The notes beneath the pieces are model-generated. The model did not search any database. It worked only from the letters and a program-made list of their open reading frames with translations, and was not told where the DNA came from. This document shows, one piece after another, positions 1-11,859 of a DNA stretch of 64,000 nt; within the stretch, counting starts at the first letter, position 1, and each line of letters begins with the position of its first letter. Location: contig JADNRX010000197.1 of the NCBI GenBank assembly GCA_015501595.1, forward strand, positions 1 to 64,000. Direction: 5' to 3'. This DNA is from Hymenopellis radicata. Its lineage: Eukaryota > Basidiomycota > Agaricomycetes > Agaricales > Physalacriaceae. Made by a program: the position numbers and the translations under genes.

Positions 1-225
1 GGATCAGGCCGAAGCCATAATGAGAAGGCTGACGTTACGTGCTTCTAGTCTCACGACCGTCATCTAGTCAGGCATTAAACGAAAGCTCAAATCGCTTGGA
101 CGAGTGTAAATCGAAGGCTGACCTTCTAGTCGGTATGAGCTCGCTTGCGCACCTTGGGCATCCGACTGACCCCAGCTCCAGCACATTCTGAATCACCTGC
201 CTCCTCCCCTGCACCGTGATATGCT

Positions 226-1764
226 GTGGTCTCTTCTCAAATGGGCGTTTTACAGCAGAGAAGAGCTGATTCAAGACGAATTCCCTTCCCTATTCCGCGT
301 AAACTACCAAGCGCCAACAATACCCCAGTGGAAGGCATCGCGGGCCCTCATCCCATTTTGAGGGTACCAGATGATGTTCTTCGCCGAATTCTCCTCCATG
401 CCGCCCCATCCTTTCATTACGTGGAGTCCAAGCGTACCCGGGCCTCTCCATGGACCCTCTCATATGTGTGCCGCCGGTGGCGCCATATAGCCATCTTCAC
501 GGTAGAACTGTGGTCTTTGGTTTGCATGGACAGCGAGTGGGCTATGGGTGATGGAACGGTCCGTCTTTTGGAACTACAGCTCGCTCGCTCGCAGGATTGC
601 AAGCTTCGCGTCCACTATGATGCCTGCGAATGGTGGCGCCGTGACACGTACCGCTCTCGCCATTACTCGCGTTATCTCTCCGCTCTCTTGCTGACGACGA
701 GGCGGTGGAAGGCGCTGACTATCGCCGGCGCCTGGTCAGGGGCGGATGCACAATTGATGATGGGCTCTCCGTTTGACGCTCTTGAAGAGGTCAGGTGGAA
801 TTATCGTGTCGGACGGGAAGATGACGCTCGCAGGTCTTTGGATTTTCGGGATGCACCGTCTCTCAGACGCCTCGTCCTGCGTGACGAGAACAGAAGCGAG
901 ATGCTGTTGCCTTGGGCGCAGATTACGACTTTGGCAACATATAGCCCTCGTTCAGCAGATCTCGTTCAATGCGAGAGCCTTCAAAATCTGGAGATTGATT
1001 TCGATTTAGGCGATGACGTCGAAACACCTGTTCCTAGTCATATGCCGTCTCTTCTCCGGTTATCCCTCGTCGACAACGAGCGAACCCGACATTTTCTTCA
1101 TCACCTACCTAATCTTAACTCGCCATACTCTCAAATTTCATACATTCCTAGGGCCTTTGAGCACATCAATGCCCCCCTGCTTCATACCTTGAAGCTCTCG
1201 CATGCTCTTCGGTATCCACAAATTGGCGACTCATCCCGTATCACGCATCTTGCCCTCATCCATCCACGCACGGGGACCGACTCGATGGGACCCGCCACGA
1301 TACAGTTTCTGCGTACACTCCCAAATCTCACCATGTTCAACTTTGCCGTCCCGAACTCGGACAACGGCGCGGAAGACCTCTACGGGGTGGTTAAAAGTCT
1401 CCGCGTCACCGCGAATAGCATTTTATTACCCCGTCTCACCCACTTGCGCCTTATCAATGTTATCCGGAGAATTAATCTGAGCTTTATTCCGGAGCTCGAG
1501 GCTGAGGGATTGAAGGACCTCCTTGATATTGCGGCTACGAGGGCTAACGCTGGTGTGTCTTGCGTACCTCTTCGTGAAATGGTGTTGGTCGGGAACGGAG
1601 AGGTCAGTTTTGACGGGATCAAGTATTTTATGCGCTTGCACTTTCCAGGTCGGCAGATCGATGAGAACGTCAAGGTTATCTTTACAGAAGTTGAACTGGA
1701 CGACACATTCCAGTTCGCAGGGGGTCTTCCAGGCAAGGATTTTGGTGTTATGCCCTTACTATAG
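226..1764 (+). CDS. F-box-like domain protein
   Basis: Single uninterrupted reading frame of 512 codons. Residues about 40-105 look like the degenerate F-box of mushroom F-box-like proteins: the block ILRVPDDVLRRILLHAA is followed, after a short variable loop, by LSYVCRRWRHIAIFTVELWSLV. The remainder is a leucine-rich, loosely repetitive region with many short hydrophobic beta/alpha stretches, as in F-box/LRR proteins that select substrates for SCF ubiquitin ligases. The start at 226 is the first ATG in frame; a second ATG five codons on is equally possible. There is no visible intron. This family is very large and fast-evolving in Agaricomycetes, so the individual substrate cannot be guessed. 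No operon or clear partner is adjacent. Confidence 0.75.
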   Translation: MVSSQMGVLQQRRADSRRIPFPIPRKLPSANNTPVEGIAGPHPILRVPDDVLRRILLHAAPSFHYVESKRTRASPWTLSYVCRRWRHIAIFTVELWSLVCMDSEWAMGDGTVRLLELQLARSQDCKLRVHYDACEWWRRDTYRSRHYSRYLSALLLTTRRWKALTIAGAWSGADAQLMMGSPFDALEEVRWNYRVGREDDARRSLDFRDAPSLRRLVLRDENRSEMLLPWAQITTLATYSPRSADLVQCESLQNLEIDFDLGDDVETPVPSHMPSLLRLSLVDNERTRHFLHHLPNLNSPYSQISYIPRAFEHINAPLLHTLKLSHALRYPQIGDSSRITHLALIHPRTGTDSMGPATIQFLRTLPNLTMFNFAVPNSDNGAEDLYGVVKSLRVTANSILLPRLTHLRLINVIRRINLSFIPELEAEGLKDLLDIAATRANAGVSCVPLREMVLVGNGEVSFDGIKYFMRLHFPGRQIDENVKVIFTEVELDDTFQFAGGLPGKDFGVMPLL

Positions 1765-2788
1765 TTTGTCAATATGTTACTACTACTGTACGGGCATCTG
1801 GAACCGATTGAAAGTGTAGTACTAGTACCTGAATACAAAATCCCCGTCTCATGCAAATGTGGTGGATATAAAAAACCAGAGAGTTGTTGAAGATGTTTTT
1901 ATGCAGATCATGCCGGTTATTCGACCAAGAGGTGCCACCGAGCATGCTTGGTGCCTCCTCAAGAAAGCGCAATAACATCATCCCCATCATCGTCTACCAG
2001 CGCACCCACCACTCCTCATCGTGCCGTGCTGCACTCCTTAACGCCAGGCGTGGCTCTTGCGTGGCATCCGTAACACAGGACCAGCTCCTGCGTCCATGGG
2101 GCAGACACTCTGCAAGCAGTCGAAAGGCCTCCCCCATACATCATCATCATTGAAACCCCTGATGAGATTGAAGGTGTGCAGGGGTATGACAGGCTCCTCG
2201 GGCGGCTGGTGAGTTGATGAGAATAGGTCCGAGGTGGACGAAGCTTCGTGAATAACGAGGAAAGCACCCGGCGGTGAAAATCAAGATTTGGTACGGAGAA
2301 CTAAATTTCATGTGTAGCTTCTGTGGCGTCCCACAAAATTCAAAAAAGAAGTACCCATATTCGAATTGGACAACGAGGGTACTGAAGCCAAGAGCTGAGG
2401 GCGTCGTCCGCTTGTTCGAGCTTCGAACCAGCTCAGCTAGTCGGCCGATGGCAAGGCTACCGAATTATACATTCGGTCGTTCAACGTGTACTTGGATGAC
2501 TATAGGAGCTACTCAGAACGGGTGTATTATACCTGTACGCTGTTCAGTCGCGCAGTTACCACTGCGATTTCTGAGAACAACGGATGTCAACAGCGTGGGG
2601 TGTACGGGGCGACACGGATCTCGCAGAGTGCGGCGTATAACAAGGTCTGTTTCCAATCTGTTTCTGACTACGTGTCGAAGATTGTTTAGATGCTGGGAGA
2701 GTCGAATGATATACGATTACTTATAGTACAGGATCGCTACAAGGAATTTTATCCTAGTCATGCTGAAATGACAAGATAAATGTAGATA
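1765..2788. other. Intergenic region, no supported gene
   Basis: Short open frames here lack recognisable domains or convincing splice signals. The part from about 2615 to 2788 resembles the sequence downstream of the last exon of M2 (around 5370-5490), so the duplication that spread the M genes included some 3' flank. Confidence 0.4.
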
Positions 2789-4523
2789 CTATTGCAACGC
2801 GCGAATCATGTCTGGGTCACTTGACCGTATCATATCAGTTCGCATTCTCCACTTCCACATAAGCTTGACCGTCTCCGTACCCAGCGCCATGCATCTAACA
2901 CGAAGAAGTAAATCATCAATCGGACGAGAAGTGATCAGGCTACGAACCGTTACCAGAATCATATCAAGTTTTCTATTGGTCGTATCCAGCTTGCCATCCA
3001 TCCTCGTCTGAACCTTGTATATATCGTCGACACGCGACATGAGCCTTGCCTGCATCATGCTGAGATCATAGAGTAATCGGGTCGTCGTGATATCGGTTCC
3101 AATCTTTAGGGAGTGTGAGAAAGAATACCGCTGGCAAAAGGGAGAATGCAAACCTGAAACGAGATCCGCGCATTGTCCACTTGGGCGCGCAGTTCTTGAA
3201 CCTGGGCCTTGATCTTTCCGCGTGAGGCAAAGTACTTCGGGCCCCCGAGCTTCGAAAGTTTCTGAATTCTTTGGTTAACTTCACCAATGATGCTGTAGGC
3301 CAAGTCAGACACGAGCGACGACGTCTGGATGTGGATCGTACGCAGATAGATCACAAATCCTCTTAATTTCTGTCCCGCTCCCAGTAGCTCTGGACCCAAT
3401 CTCGTTGACAATCGCAAGCGTAATACATGCCGTGTGTTCTGCAAGAGCCTTGCACTCGTCGCGGGCAGCGCGCGCACCCTGGCGTGAACGCACCCGTTAG
3501 TGTCGATCAAGTGTGTAGTGACGCCGTTGACTCACCTCTGCAGCTTGGACGATTTTCCGTAGGATTCCGCATGTACCTTCGAGGACATCCCCAAACACTG
3601 GCACCAGTTTCGCAACGCTCTCCGCGACATCGAGGCATGTAATAAGGTTGGCTATAGTTGTCGGTCCAAAGGTTGATGTCGAGTCAGAGGAGCTGCCCAC
3701 TCTATGAAGCTTCGAGAGTACTTCAACGCGAGCGGTCATCTCCAGGAAGTACGGTAGGGTAATCTGCATGACGTCCGCAAGATCCCTCCATGGTCTGCCC
3801 GGTGAAAAATCAAGGAGAATCCCTTCGTCAAACAAACTTGAGGTGAACGAAAGGTGGCACATCCTTTGACCGGGAATGTACGCGTTGTGGACGCGCCACC
3901 AGTCGGCGTCAGTCCAAGCTCTTGTGCGGGTGATAATGAGCACTGCTTGCAGTGCCTCGTGATAGTTGCCCGTCTAGTACAAATCAGACTCATGGGCAAC
4001 TCATTGCAACATAATATATACTCACCGAGCCATCCGAGCCATCGCGTTGAAACCCACGCCAGAGCCCTCTTGCCACTCCACCTACGGTCTCAGCGAGTAC
4101 ACCCAGAGCATCCAGGCTCCTCTCTCGAACGTCCACCAGTGCATCAAGCCATTGCATATACTCACTTTCTGGTATCCATCCTTTCCAGTTGTCCAACGAA
4201 GTCCCCCAAAGATCTTTAACCTCGCTAAAGCATCAGTGTGAGAGGTGTACACCATGCGGGGATTGCCAAGCTACAAACCTTGACTCCATGGGCACCCATT
4301 CAAGAGAGTTTCCAGACACAGTGAGCTGAAGAATCTCAATATTTCCACTCCGAGTCGAAGATATGGCCTCGTCATCTTCACTGTCCGAACAATCAGGTTC
4401 CTCTATAACATCCCCGTCTTCATCTGAGCTGTAGGAACAGCAACTCTTATGGTCGGATTCCGCATCCTCGTCACTAGAATCATATCCAGAGCTGTCGGCC
4501 GTGAAGACGTCCTGAGGGCGCAT
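2789..4523 (-). CDS. MLKL-N-terminal/HeLo-like helical bundle protein, copy M1
   Basis: Six exons on the minus strand can be joined in phase: 4523-4279, 4224-4026, 3973-3536, 3478-3342, 3292-3154 and 3103-2789, giving about 490 residues. The first 80 residues are acidic and Ser/Asp-rich. The central part contains TFGPTTIANLITCLDVAESV and the Ala-rich segment GARAARDECKALAEHTACIT, followed by IIGEVNQRIQKLSKLG and a basic stretch ending in DNARISF. This order (long helix, Cys/Lys helix, EV..I.KL..G brace, then F/Q-IGTDI) matches the four-helix-bundle-plus-brace layout seen in fungal proteins carrying an MLKL_NTD-like domain. No kinase, NB-ARC or WD repeats follow, so it would be a standalone bundle. 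The start is the one ATG conserved in all four copies. All splice sites are GT..AG. The function is inferred from fold family only; sequence is close to copies M2, M3 and M4. Confidence 0.72.
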
Positions 4524-4608
4524 GATGATCAGAGCAAGAGGCAGCGAAAGTATGCTGTTTGATGGGATCATCCGCATGCTGGGCACGGACCGCCACGGCA
4601 TATATGAT

Positions 4609-5093
4609 GGCGGTGTCGTGATCTTTGGCTATGCAGGGACGACCACGGGAGGAGTGGGTATTGGGGGAGGGGACGACGTCGGTGTGTTGCGTTTGGCGCG
4701 GAAAGAGCATGCAATCATCAACGGTTTCTTCGGCTCGACTGGACTGTGATCGTGTTCGTCCAAATCAACCTCCTCTCCGTTGATGTACATGACGTTTTTC
4801 TTTCGCGCGGTAGGTTTTGCAGCGGAAAGCACGTCGGCCGCGGGAGTGGAGGTGTCTTTGGGATTAAGCACGAGAGGAGTAGAGGGCACGAGCATCGGGG
4901 ACACCACAGCCTTTAGACGCGCCGCGTGACTGTACACAGGTTCAGGTTCGAGGAGCGGTACGAATGAAAAGTGCTTGCATGGCGTTTAATACCCGCTCTG
5001 GACGGGACTTGGGGTAGACGGCGGGGTGTTTGTGGAGGGTAGTGCCGCTCCTCGCCGCTCACTGCGAGTGGGAGCAGGGGTACCTTCCCGAGG
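4609..5093 (-). pseudogene. Partial copy of the proline-rich PP1-motif gene
   Basis: This stretch is a close copy of part of exon 2 of the gene at 9663-10935: both contain KKNVMYINGEEVDLDE, PLMIACSFRAKRNTPTS and SSPPPIPTPPVVVPA. The copy lacks exon 1 and the 3' third of the parent, has a shortened linker between EPKK and PLMIACS, and cannot make the full protein. It abuts a scrap of the N family on its upstream side and the 5' flank of M1 on its downstream side. A similar order, M gene followed by this proline-rich gene, is seen at 9035-10935, which points to segmental copying. Confidence 0.75.
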
Positions 5094-5175
5094 TCAGCAG
5101 GCGCGACATGGTTGGATGCAGAGGCTCGCGCGTGGGAGACTCGTCATAACGATTAGATAAGATAACACTAGATGC
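5094..5175 (-). pseudogene. Truncated 5' end of an N-family gene
   Basis: Read on the minus strand this segment matches the promoter-to-start region of N1-N3: a TTATCTTATCTAATC motif, a short spacer including gtctccc, then gcatccaaccATGTCGCGCC. The frame starts MSRLL like N1 and is then broken by fusion to the proline-rich gene fragment. It is a relic of a duplication breakpoint, not a gene. Confidence 0.65.
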
Positions 5176-5815
5176 TCGGGGTCCGAGATAGACCGTGGTG
5201 ATTGTATTACATGGGTATTATGGCGCACTATTGTCAAGGACAACGTGCTTGAGCTATATATTGACACCAGCAGGTAGTAACGACGAACCAAGTGGCAGAC
5301 CAAAGGATGCACCGCTACTTACTTAATCGGCGCGCCAAGTACTCATACCATAGCTACATCGAAGTCGACGGATCTCGCTGAGTGCATTCTATAACAAGGT
5401 CTTTTCCTGACTACCATGGCTATATATGCTGGGAGAGTGATATAAAGCAAGGCAATCATCGTACTAGACAACACCAAAGCGCGAAACATGCTCGGGTCAC
5501 TTGACCGTATCATATCAGTCCTCATTCTCCACTTCCACAAAAGCTTGGCCGTCTGCGTACCCAGCGCCATGCATCTAACGCGAAGAAGTAAACCATCAAT
5601 CGGACGAGAAGTGATCATACCACGAACCTTTACCAGAATCATATCGAGTTTTCTATCCGTCGTTTCCAGCTTCCTGTGCGTCGTATCCAGCTTCCATCCA
5701 TCATCGTCTGAACCTTGTATATGTCGTCGACACGCGTCATGAGCCTTGCCTGCATCATGCTGAGATCATAGAGTAATCGAGTCGTCGTGATATCGTTGCC
5801 AATCTTTTAGGAGTG

Positions 5816-7605
5816 TGAGGAAGAATACCCTAGGTAGGTAGGTAGGTAGAATCCGGCAAGCGGTCCCGTCAGGAACGGCCGGGTGTGAAAGCGTTACGAG
5901 TGGCGAAGTCCGGCTTCCACCCATGTACTAAGTACGCGCGGGATATCTCCGCATTTAAGAAGGTCGCCGCGCGCCTCTGGTACACAGTCAGGGCTCAAGG
6001 CCCCGAAACTGACCTACAGTCAGTCGCCAAAGAAATACAAGAGCACAAGAAACAATTGAATTGCATGAATTTTGGATCATCTGCTGTAGGTCCAGGACTC
6101 GGACTCTCAAAGCCAGCATTTGACCACATCCTCCCGTAAGTAGGCTGCACACCCCAAACTGATAGCTCACATATGAAGTGACTTCAAGTCTTCAATGTTA
6201 AGATCACTTGAAAATCACAAGCGCGTAGTCTTAGTACGGCCCGCCAATACATCCTGCATGGAATGTGACTGGCTCAATCAGCCTTGTATTAAACGCGCAC
6301 TTGGCCAATATGTCCGGGCAAGTCTCATCATTCAGGCATGTTCACTGCAAGAAGAATATACATGAGACTTGCTCTCAAGGACATCATCAAGGTCATGGTT
6401 GCAAGTTGACACTACACCGTGTGTTCACGACAACAAGCCTGTATTTGATCTTGGGGCCACGAAGAGTTGAGCAAATATGGTATGTATTTATATGAGGGTG
6501 ATACGGGAATGCGAGGATGGTAATAGCTTGGTCAATCGTCGGCGAGAGAATGCAAGAGACGAGCTCGGGAGGCCGGCCCGACGTGACTGACTGTGCAGCC
6601 ATCGAGATGCCAGGGTGCGAAAACAGCAGTGGGACACAGCGGGTGGACGTCGCCAGAGAAAGTCCAGAACGCCGGGGCAAGTGCTGCTGTCAAGTTCAAA
6701 ACACCGAGGAAGGGCACTACTGGCGTCGATCTCGAAGATACAGCAACGGACCTGTCGAGATTGTGGGCGCGCGTCCGACCATTGACCGTCACGGCGCATG
6801 CTCGCAGCGGGTAGGATTGGTGGGCGTGGAGCAAATGGCTTTGCGGTCGCAGAGCTGTTGTCGTCCGTCCAGCGGCCTCTTGCTGGGTGCGAGGTACCAG
6901 CTGTCGGTCTGTTCCATGGCGACGCGCCCAGTGCCAGGATTCACAGGTCGTGGCCGGCGTGCATGGCTCACAGTTGTCGACAGATGGGAATCCGGATGGT
7001 CGTGTGGAGGAAGGGTAGACTTGCCGAAAGGGCCTAGACTGAGTGACGTGGCCGTGCTGACGTGGTCTCAGAGTGAGAGCCGAAGAGCGCTTTTAGACGC
7101 GTCGCTGCGAGCAATGCGAGAACGGCGGTGGCGGGACTGTGAGGCGAAGGCGGGCCACGGAGTAGGATTCGTCGTCTGGCCGTATTTGGGTGCTTGACGG
7201 CGCTCAGAACGGAATGTCCGAGGCTCTTTTCTGTGCTACGAGAGATAGCTCGCAGGCTTTTCGTTTGTGCTACGAGAGATGGCTCGCAGGCTTTCGTTTG
7301 TGCTACGAGAGTTGGCTCGCAGGCTTTTATTTGCCTCTAGGAGTAGCAGAGGGCTTTTTCCGGGCAGTGGAGGGCGATTTGTGGCCGGGTCGTGGTGGGT
7401 AGAGAGAAACCTTCCCCGCGGGGAGTTTCCGTCAGACAGCTCGATCCACACGGGTTCCCTAGGGAGGTATCCGCGTTGATAGACATAGGCGGTGTCCCGT
7501 GGTCGTGCTGGGCGCCTTGATAGGACGTCCGCGTAGTGTAAACATCGCTGGAAGTACTCTGCTGTACTCTCTATACGTTACTCTCTCCAAATGATTGACG
7601 GTCAA
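5816..7605. other. Foreign insertion within the last intron of M2
   Basis: Aligning M2 with M1 by eye, M1 runs continuously through gaataccgctggcaaaag, whereas M2 is interrupted after gaatacc (5816) and resumes at gccgtaggcaaaag (about 7605). The inserted DNA begins with a short GGTA microsatellite (about 5826-5850), holds a small open frame at 5885-6139 (84 codons, unrecognised) and a GC-rich part with a three-unit tandem repeat. No terminal inverted repeat or target duplication was recognised, so the origin is open. Confidence 0.55.
7232..7332. repeat. Three tandem units of about 34 bp
   Basis: Three consecutive units begin tgtgctacgagag and contain ggctcgcaggctttt with minor changes. They lie inside the insertion that splits M2. 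Confidence 0.75.
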
Positions 7606-9035
7606 AGCCGTAGGCAAAAGGTCGGAGAATGCAAACCTGAAACGAGATCCGCGCATTGTCCACCTGGGCGCGCAGTTCTTGAACCTGGTATTTGATCTTT
7701 CCACGCGAGGCGAAATACTTCAGGCCCCCGAGCTTCGACAGTTTCTGAATTTTTTGGTTAACTTCACCGATAACGCTACAAGCGAAGTCAGACATGAGCG
7801 GCGATATCTGGATATGTTCTTACGCAGATAGATCCCAAATCTTCTTCAAGTTGATTTCTGCCCCGCTCCCAGTACTACCTCCGGACCCAATCTCGTTGAC
7901 AATCGCGAGCGTAATACACGCTGTGTGTTCTGCAAGAGCCTTGCACTCGTCGCGGGCGGCGCGTGCGCCCTGACGTGAACGCGCCCGTTAGTGTCGAGTA
8001 TCAAGTGTATAATGACAGCGTTGACTCGCCTCTGCAGCTTGGACGATCTTCCGTAGGATTCCGCATGTACCTTCCAGGACGTCCCCGAGCACTGGCACCA
8101 GTTTCGCAACGCTCTCCGCTACATCAAGGCATGCAATAAGGTTGGCTATAGTTGTCGGTCCAAAGGTTGATGTCGAGTCAGAGGAGCTGCCCACTCTATG
8201 AAGCTTCGAGAGTACTTCAACGCGAGCGGTCATCTCCCGGAAGTACGGTAGGGTAATCTGCATGACGTCCGCAAGATCCTTCCATGGTCTGCCTGGTGAA
8301 AGATCAAGGAGAATCCTTTCGTCAATCGAACTTGAGGTAAACAAGAGGTGCCTTTGACCAGGAATGTAAAAGTTGTGGATGCCCCACCAGTCGGCGTCAG
8401 TCCAAGCTCTTGTGCGGGTGATAATGAGCACTGCTTGCAGTGCCCCGGAATAGTTGACCGCCTAGTACAAATCAGACTCCATGGGCAACTCATTGCAGCA
8501 TAACATATACTCACGAAGCCATCCGAGCCATCGCGTTGAACCCCACGCCAGAGCCCTCTTGCCACTCCACCTACGGTCTCAGCGAGGACAGCCAGAGCCT
8601 CCAGGCACGTCTCTCGAGTGCCCACCACTGCATGAATCCATTGCATATACTCAATTGCCGATATCCATCCTTTCAAGTTCAAGTTGTCCGACCCCATGGA
8701 AGTCCCCGAAGGATCTTTGACATCGCTAAAGCATCAGTGTGAGAGGTGTGCTCCATGCAGGGATTGCCAAGCTACAAACCTTGCCTCGATGGGCTTCCAT
8801 TCCCGATAGTCGCCAGACCTCACGGGCTGAAAAAATCTCGATATCCTCATTCGAACCTGTGGCCTCGCCATCCTCATCCGAACAGTCCTCCTCCGCGTCT
8901 TCGTCTAAAATAGAGGAACAACAACTTTTTCCAGTCGGATTCCTCATCCTCCATACTACGAGCATCGTATCCATCATCGTCAGATACGTCCGCAGTCCGA
9001 GAGCACTCGACCGTGCAGATGTCCTGGACGGGCAT

Positions 9036-9662
9036 CATGAGAGTAAGACGAAAGTGAGGGGATGCTGTTGATGGGATCATCCGTGCATGTCGACAACACG
9101 CCGAGTGTGGGTATGCTCCCACATTGTGGGTGTGCTGACCCTGCAACTAAGGAAGTTGACGGCGCACCCCCTCTATTTCCAAGTCCCCAAGGTTTCCAGA
9201 GCTAGACCGACTTTGCCGTCAAAAGTTGTACGATGACGTGCGCATTTTCGTTCTGGGGGAATGTCCTTCAGAGCTGGATACGTTCGTAATAAATGAGATG
9301 AGGAGTTCACCATGTTCTTGGAAAGACAGGTCTAGTTCTTCTGCGCCTCGTATTCTCGACCTTCCGTTTCATCCGCTGGCCGCGATGCAAGTCTCCTCAC
9401 CACGATCGTTCAGCCAGACCAGCGAGTTGCGCGAGTGCAGCGAGTGAGAGCGCGCGCTTACACCATTGCAAGAACAAAGGAGAATTAGGGCGATTAGGGA
9501 CATGATGCAAGTCCGTCGTGGGCGTGTAGGATACGTCTATAGTATGCATGCATGTCCTAGGACTAAAAAAGATGATAATGATGATGTCTATACAACAAAA
9601 AAAATGCGATAAAAAAAGGGGAATGTATAATAGATAATAAAACATTACAAATGACGACGATT
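9036..9662. other. Intergenic region between M2 and the proline-rich gene
   Basis: No gene is supported. The right-hand end (about 9540-9655) is A/T-rich and lies just after the stop codon of the minus-strand gene that follows, so it is probably its 3' untranslated region. Confidence 0.4.
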
Positions 9663-10935
9663 TCAAGCTCTCAAGACTGGACTCGTCCTGCCACTTTGCC
9701 ATCCATGGCCGCCCAAACCCACCATGCCGCTGGGATTGGTATTATCCCGCGTCGTGCGGACAGTGCTGTCCCACGGCATGCGTCGCGCTGGTGTTGGTGG
9801 GGATCGCGGGGGATTAGGGGTGCGAGAAATGGGAGAGCGTGATGAGGGTGGAGATGTAGGACGTGGCGAAGGAGGCGAAGCGGGCGCGGGCGGGTATCGC
9901 GTCGCAGGCGGGGACTGAGCGATAGGTGGACTAACCCGACGCGCGCGGAAGGAGCAAGCAGGTAGGGTAATCGGATCTGGTGGCTCCGGTGTCGTGATCT
10001 TTGGCTGTGCAGGGACGACCACGGGAGGAGTGGGTATTGGTGGAGGGGACGACGTCGGTGTGTTGCGTTTGGCGCGGAACGAGCATGCAATCATCAACGG
10101 ATCCACGTCGGCTTTCTTCGGCTCTACTGGACTGGGCTCGTCTTCGTCCAAATCAACCTCCTCTCCGTTGATGTACATGACGTTTTTCTTTCGCGCAATA
10201 GGTTTTGCAGCGGAAAGCACGTCGGTCGTGGGAGTGGAGGTGTCTTTGGGATTAAGCACGAGCGGACTAGGGGGCACGAGCGTCGGAGACACCACAGCCT
10301 TTAGACGCGCCGCGTGACTGTACACAGGCTCGGGTTCGAGGAGCGGTACGAATGAAAAGTTCTTGCGTGGCGTCGAATACCCACTCTGGACGGGACTTGG
10401 AGTAGACGGCGGGGTGTTTGTGGGAGGGTACTGTCGCTCCTCGCCGCTCACTGCGAGTGGGAGCAGTCCAATGGGTACCTTTCCGAGGTAATGGCTACCG
10501 GGTCTCCCAGTGTACATGTCTGGAAGTTGATTTGCGCGAGGCAGAGTGCGTTGGATGGCTTTGAGCTCGAGCATATCCCTGCATACGAGTGATTAGCAAA
10601 TTGGTCCGAGTCATACGGCACACGACCGCGAAAAAGAGCGCATATCGCGCTTGGCAGCCTCCAGCGTTGAATGAAAAAGAGACTCACTGGTAGCTCAAAT
10701 TTCGCGCTGGCTCGCTGGGTGTGCGATCCCACTCGTCCGCATCCCATATATCGTAGGCGTCCTCTGAGCAAAAAGATACGCTCTTCCTGCTCGGCATGCA
10801 TGGCCTGCTAGTACCATCAGAGGATCCCAACAAAGGCGGCGTCGATGCTGGGTCTGGACTCGGTGGCTTGGAATGTCCAGGGCTCTTCAGACAACCCCGC
10901 CTAGTTGGCTGCAAATCTTTGTGCACGTCGTCCAT
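9663..10935 (-). CDS. Proline-rich disordered protein with PP1-docking-like motif
   Basis: Two exons join in phase (10935-10688 and 10578-9663; the intron starts GTGAGTC and ends atgcag) to give 387 residues. Exon 1 carries RKSVSFCSEDAYDIWDADEW, whose K-S-V-S-F matches the [K/R]-x-V-x-F consensus used by regulators of protein phosphatase 1. A block YQDMLELKAIQRTLPRANQLPD follows across the splice. The rest is low-complexity and Pro/Ser-rich, with two related ACSFRA-R boxes and the short acidic block INGEEVDLDEDE. A phosphatase-targeting role is an inference from the motif alone. No enzyme domain is visible. A partial copy sits at 4609-5093. Confidence 0.7.
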
Positions 10936-11478
10936 CGTAGTGTTATGAAAAGGCGATACGCATAGAATTATCGGAGGGCGGTGCGGTGAAGAAGGTTTAA
11001 AGGGGAGGCTAGTCGGTGTCTAGGACGTGGAGCATGAAAAACTGGGTCAATAGAGCATCATGGCCGAGTCGGAAGTTATCGGAGAAAGGAATAGGGGTCT
11101 CATCAAAAAGGGGCTCCGCTGACACGTGCGGCCGTACCTGGTACGGCCCGCCAGCGCCACCTGTCCATTAAGACGCGCCCGATTACATGCGACGAGACCC
11201 ACAGACAAATTTGAAGAATTTGTTGCGTGGAGGACAGTCTCCCGCATAAATTGGCAGTGGAGAGCCTGGCCAAATTCCCGCCTCGGTCTCGGGGCGAAAG
11301 TCGCTCTACTCGGAGTCGGCCTCGCCAAAGGCCCGCCTTCATTCTACTTTCGTTCCATGTCACTTTTGACGTGTCTCTTTCTTTTAGACTCTCACATGGC
11401 CCTTGTTATGATCTCATACCCTAGTGTATCCACCTTCCACCCGAAGTTCTCGTCTACCAACAGCACTTTTCACGCATA
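10936..11478. other. Upstream region of the proline-rich gene, no other gene supported
   Basis: Several overlapping open frames exist on both strands, but none shows a domain or a consistent exon structure. This is probably promoter sequence of the minus-strand gene ending at 10935, plus unassigned DNA. Confidence 0.35.
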
Positions 11479-11724
11479 CTGTAGCGTTTTCAACCGCAAA
11501 TTCACATAACGGGTCACGGAGGTCTTTGAAGTGAAGCTATATATACACCATAACGGGTCACGGACCACTTTGGCCAGGCACGAGCCTCCAAATAAGGAAA
11601 TTTCAGGTCCCGCCTATGGCGGGACTGTCCAAATAAGGCAATTTAAGGGTCTGTGAAGATGTTCGCTGTAACTTCAGACCATAACGGGTCACAGGCTGTG
11701 AAGTTACGGTCGAAACGCTACAGT
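11479..11724. mobile_element. TA-flanked MITE, family 1
   Basis: Ends are CTGTAGCGTTTTCAACCGC and the inverse of ACGGTCGAAACGCTACAG, flanked by TA on each side. Inside are three copies of the motif ataacgggtcac and a short gcgggac palindromic spacer. Related copies lie at 22012, 50163 and 57312. No coding capacity. Confidence 0.8.
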
Positions 11725-11859
11725 ATTCCTCCTGACAATAGTGCGCCGTAATACCGATGTAATATCGCCACACTCTATCTCGGGCCCCCATTACCGAACA
11801 TCAGACTGTTCCTACCGGTACGCGCCTTTCTAATCCCTCCGATGGTGCAGGTAACATCC

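Larger units (their letters stand above)
5343..9035 (-). pseudogene. MLKL-N-terminal-like gene, decayed copy M2
   Basis: Copy of M1/M3/M4 split in two. Exons 1-5 lie at about 9035-7640 and the last exon at about 5800-5343, separated by roughly 1.8 kb of unrelated DNA inside the last intron. The helical core (TFGPTTIANLIACLDVAESV, SVIGEVNQKIQKLSKLG) is intact. Exon 1 has two one-base insertions relative to M3: in the A-run before the SCCS block near 8930, and in a T-run near 8835. The last exon has lost one base near 5695 after VQTMMDG. These three shifts make a functional product unlikely, although splicing across the insertion could still occur. Confidence 0.7.
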
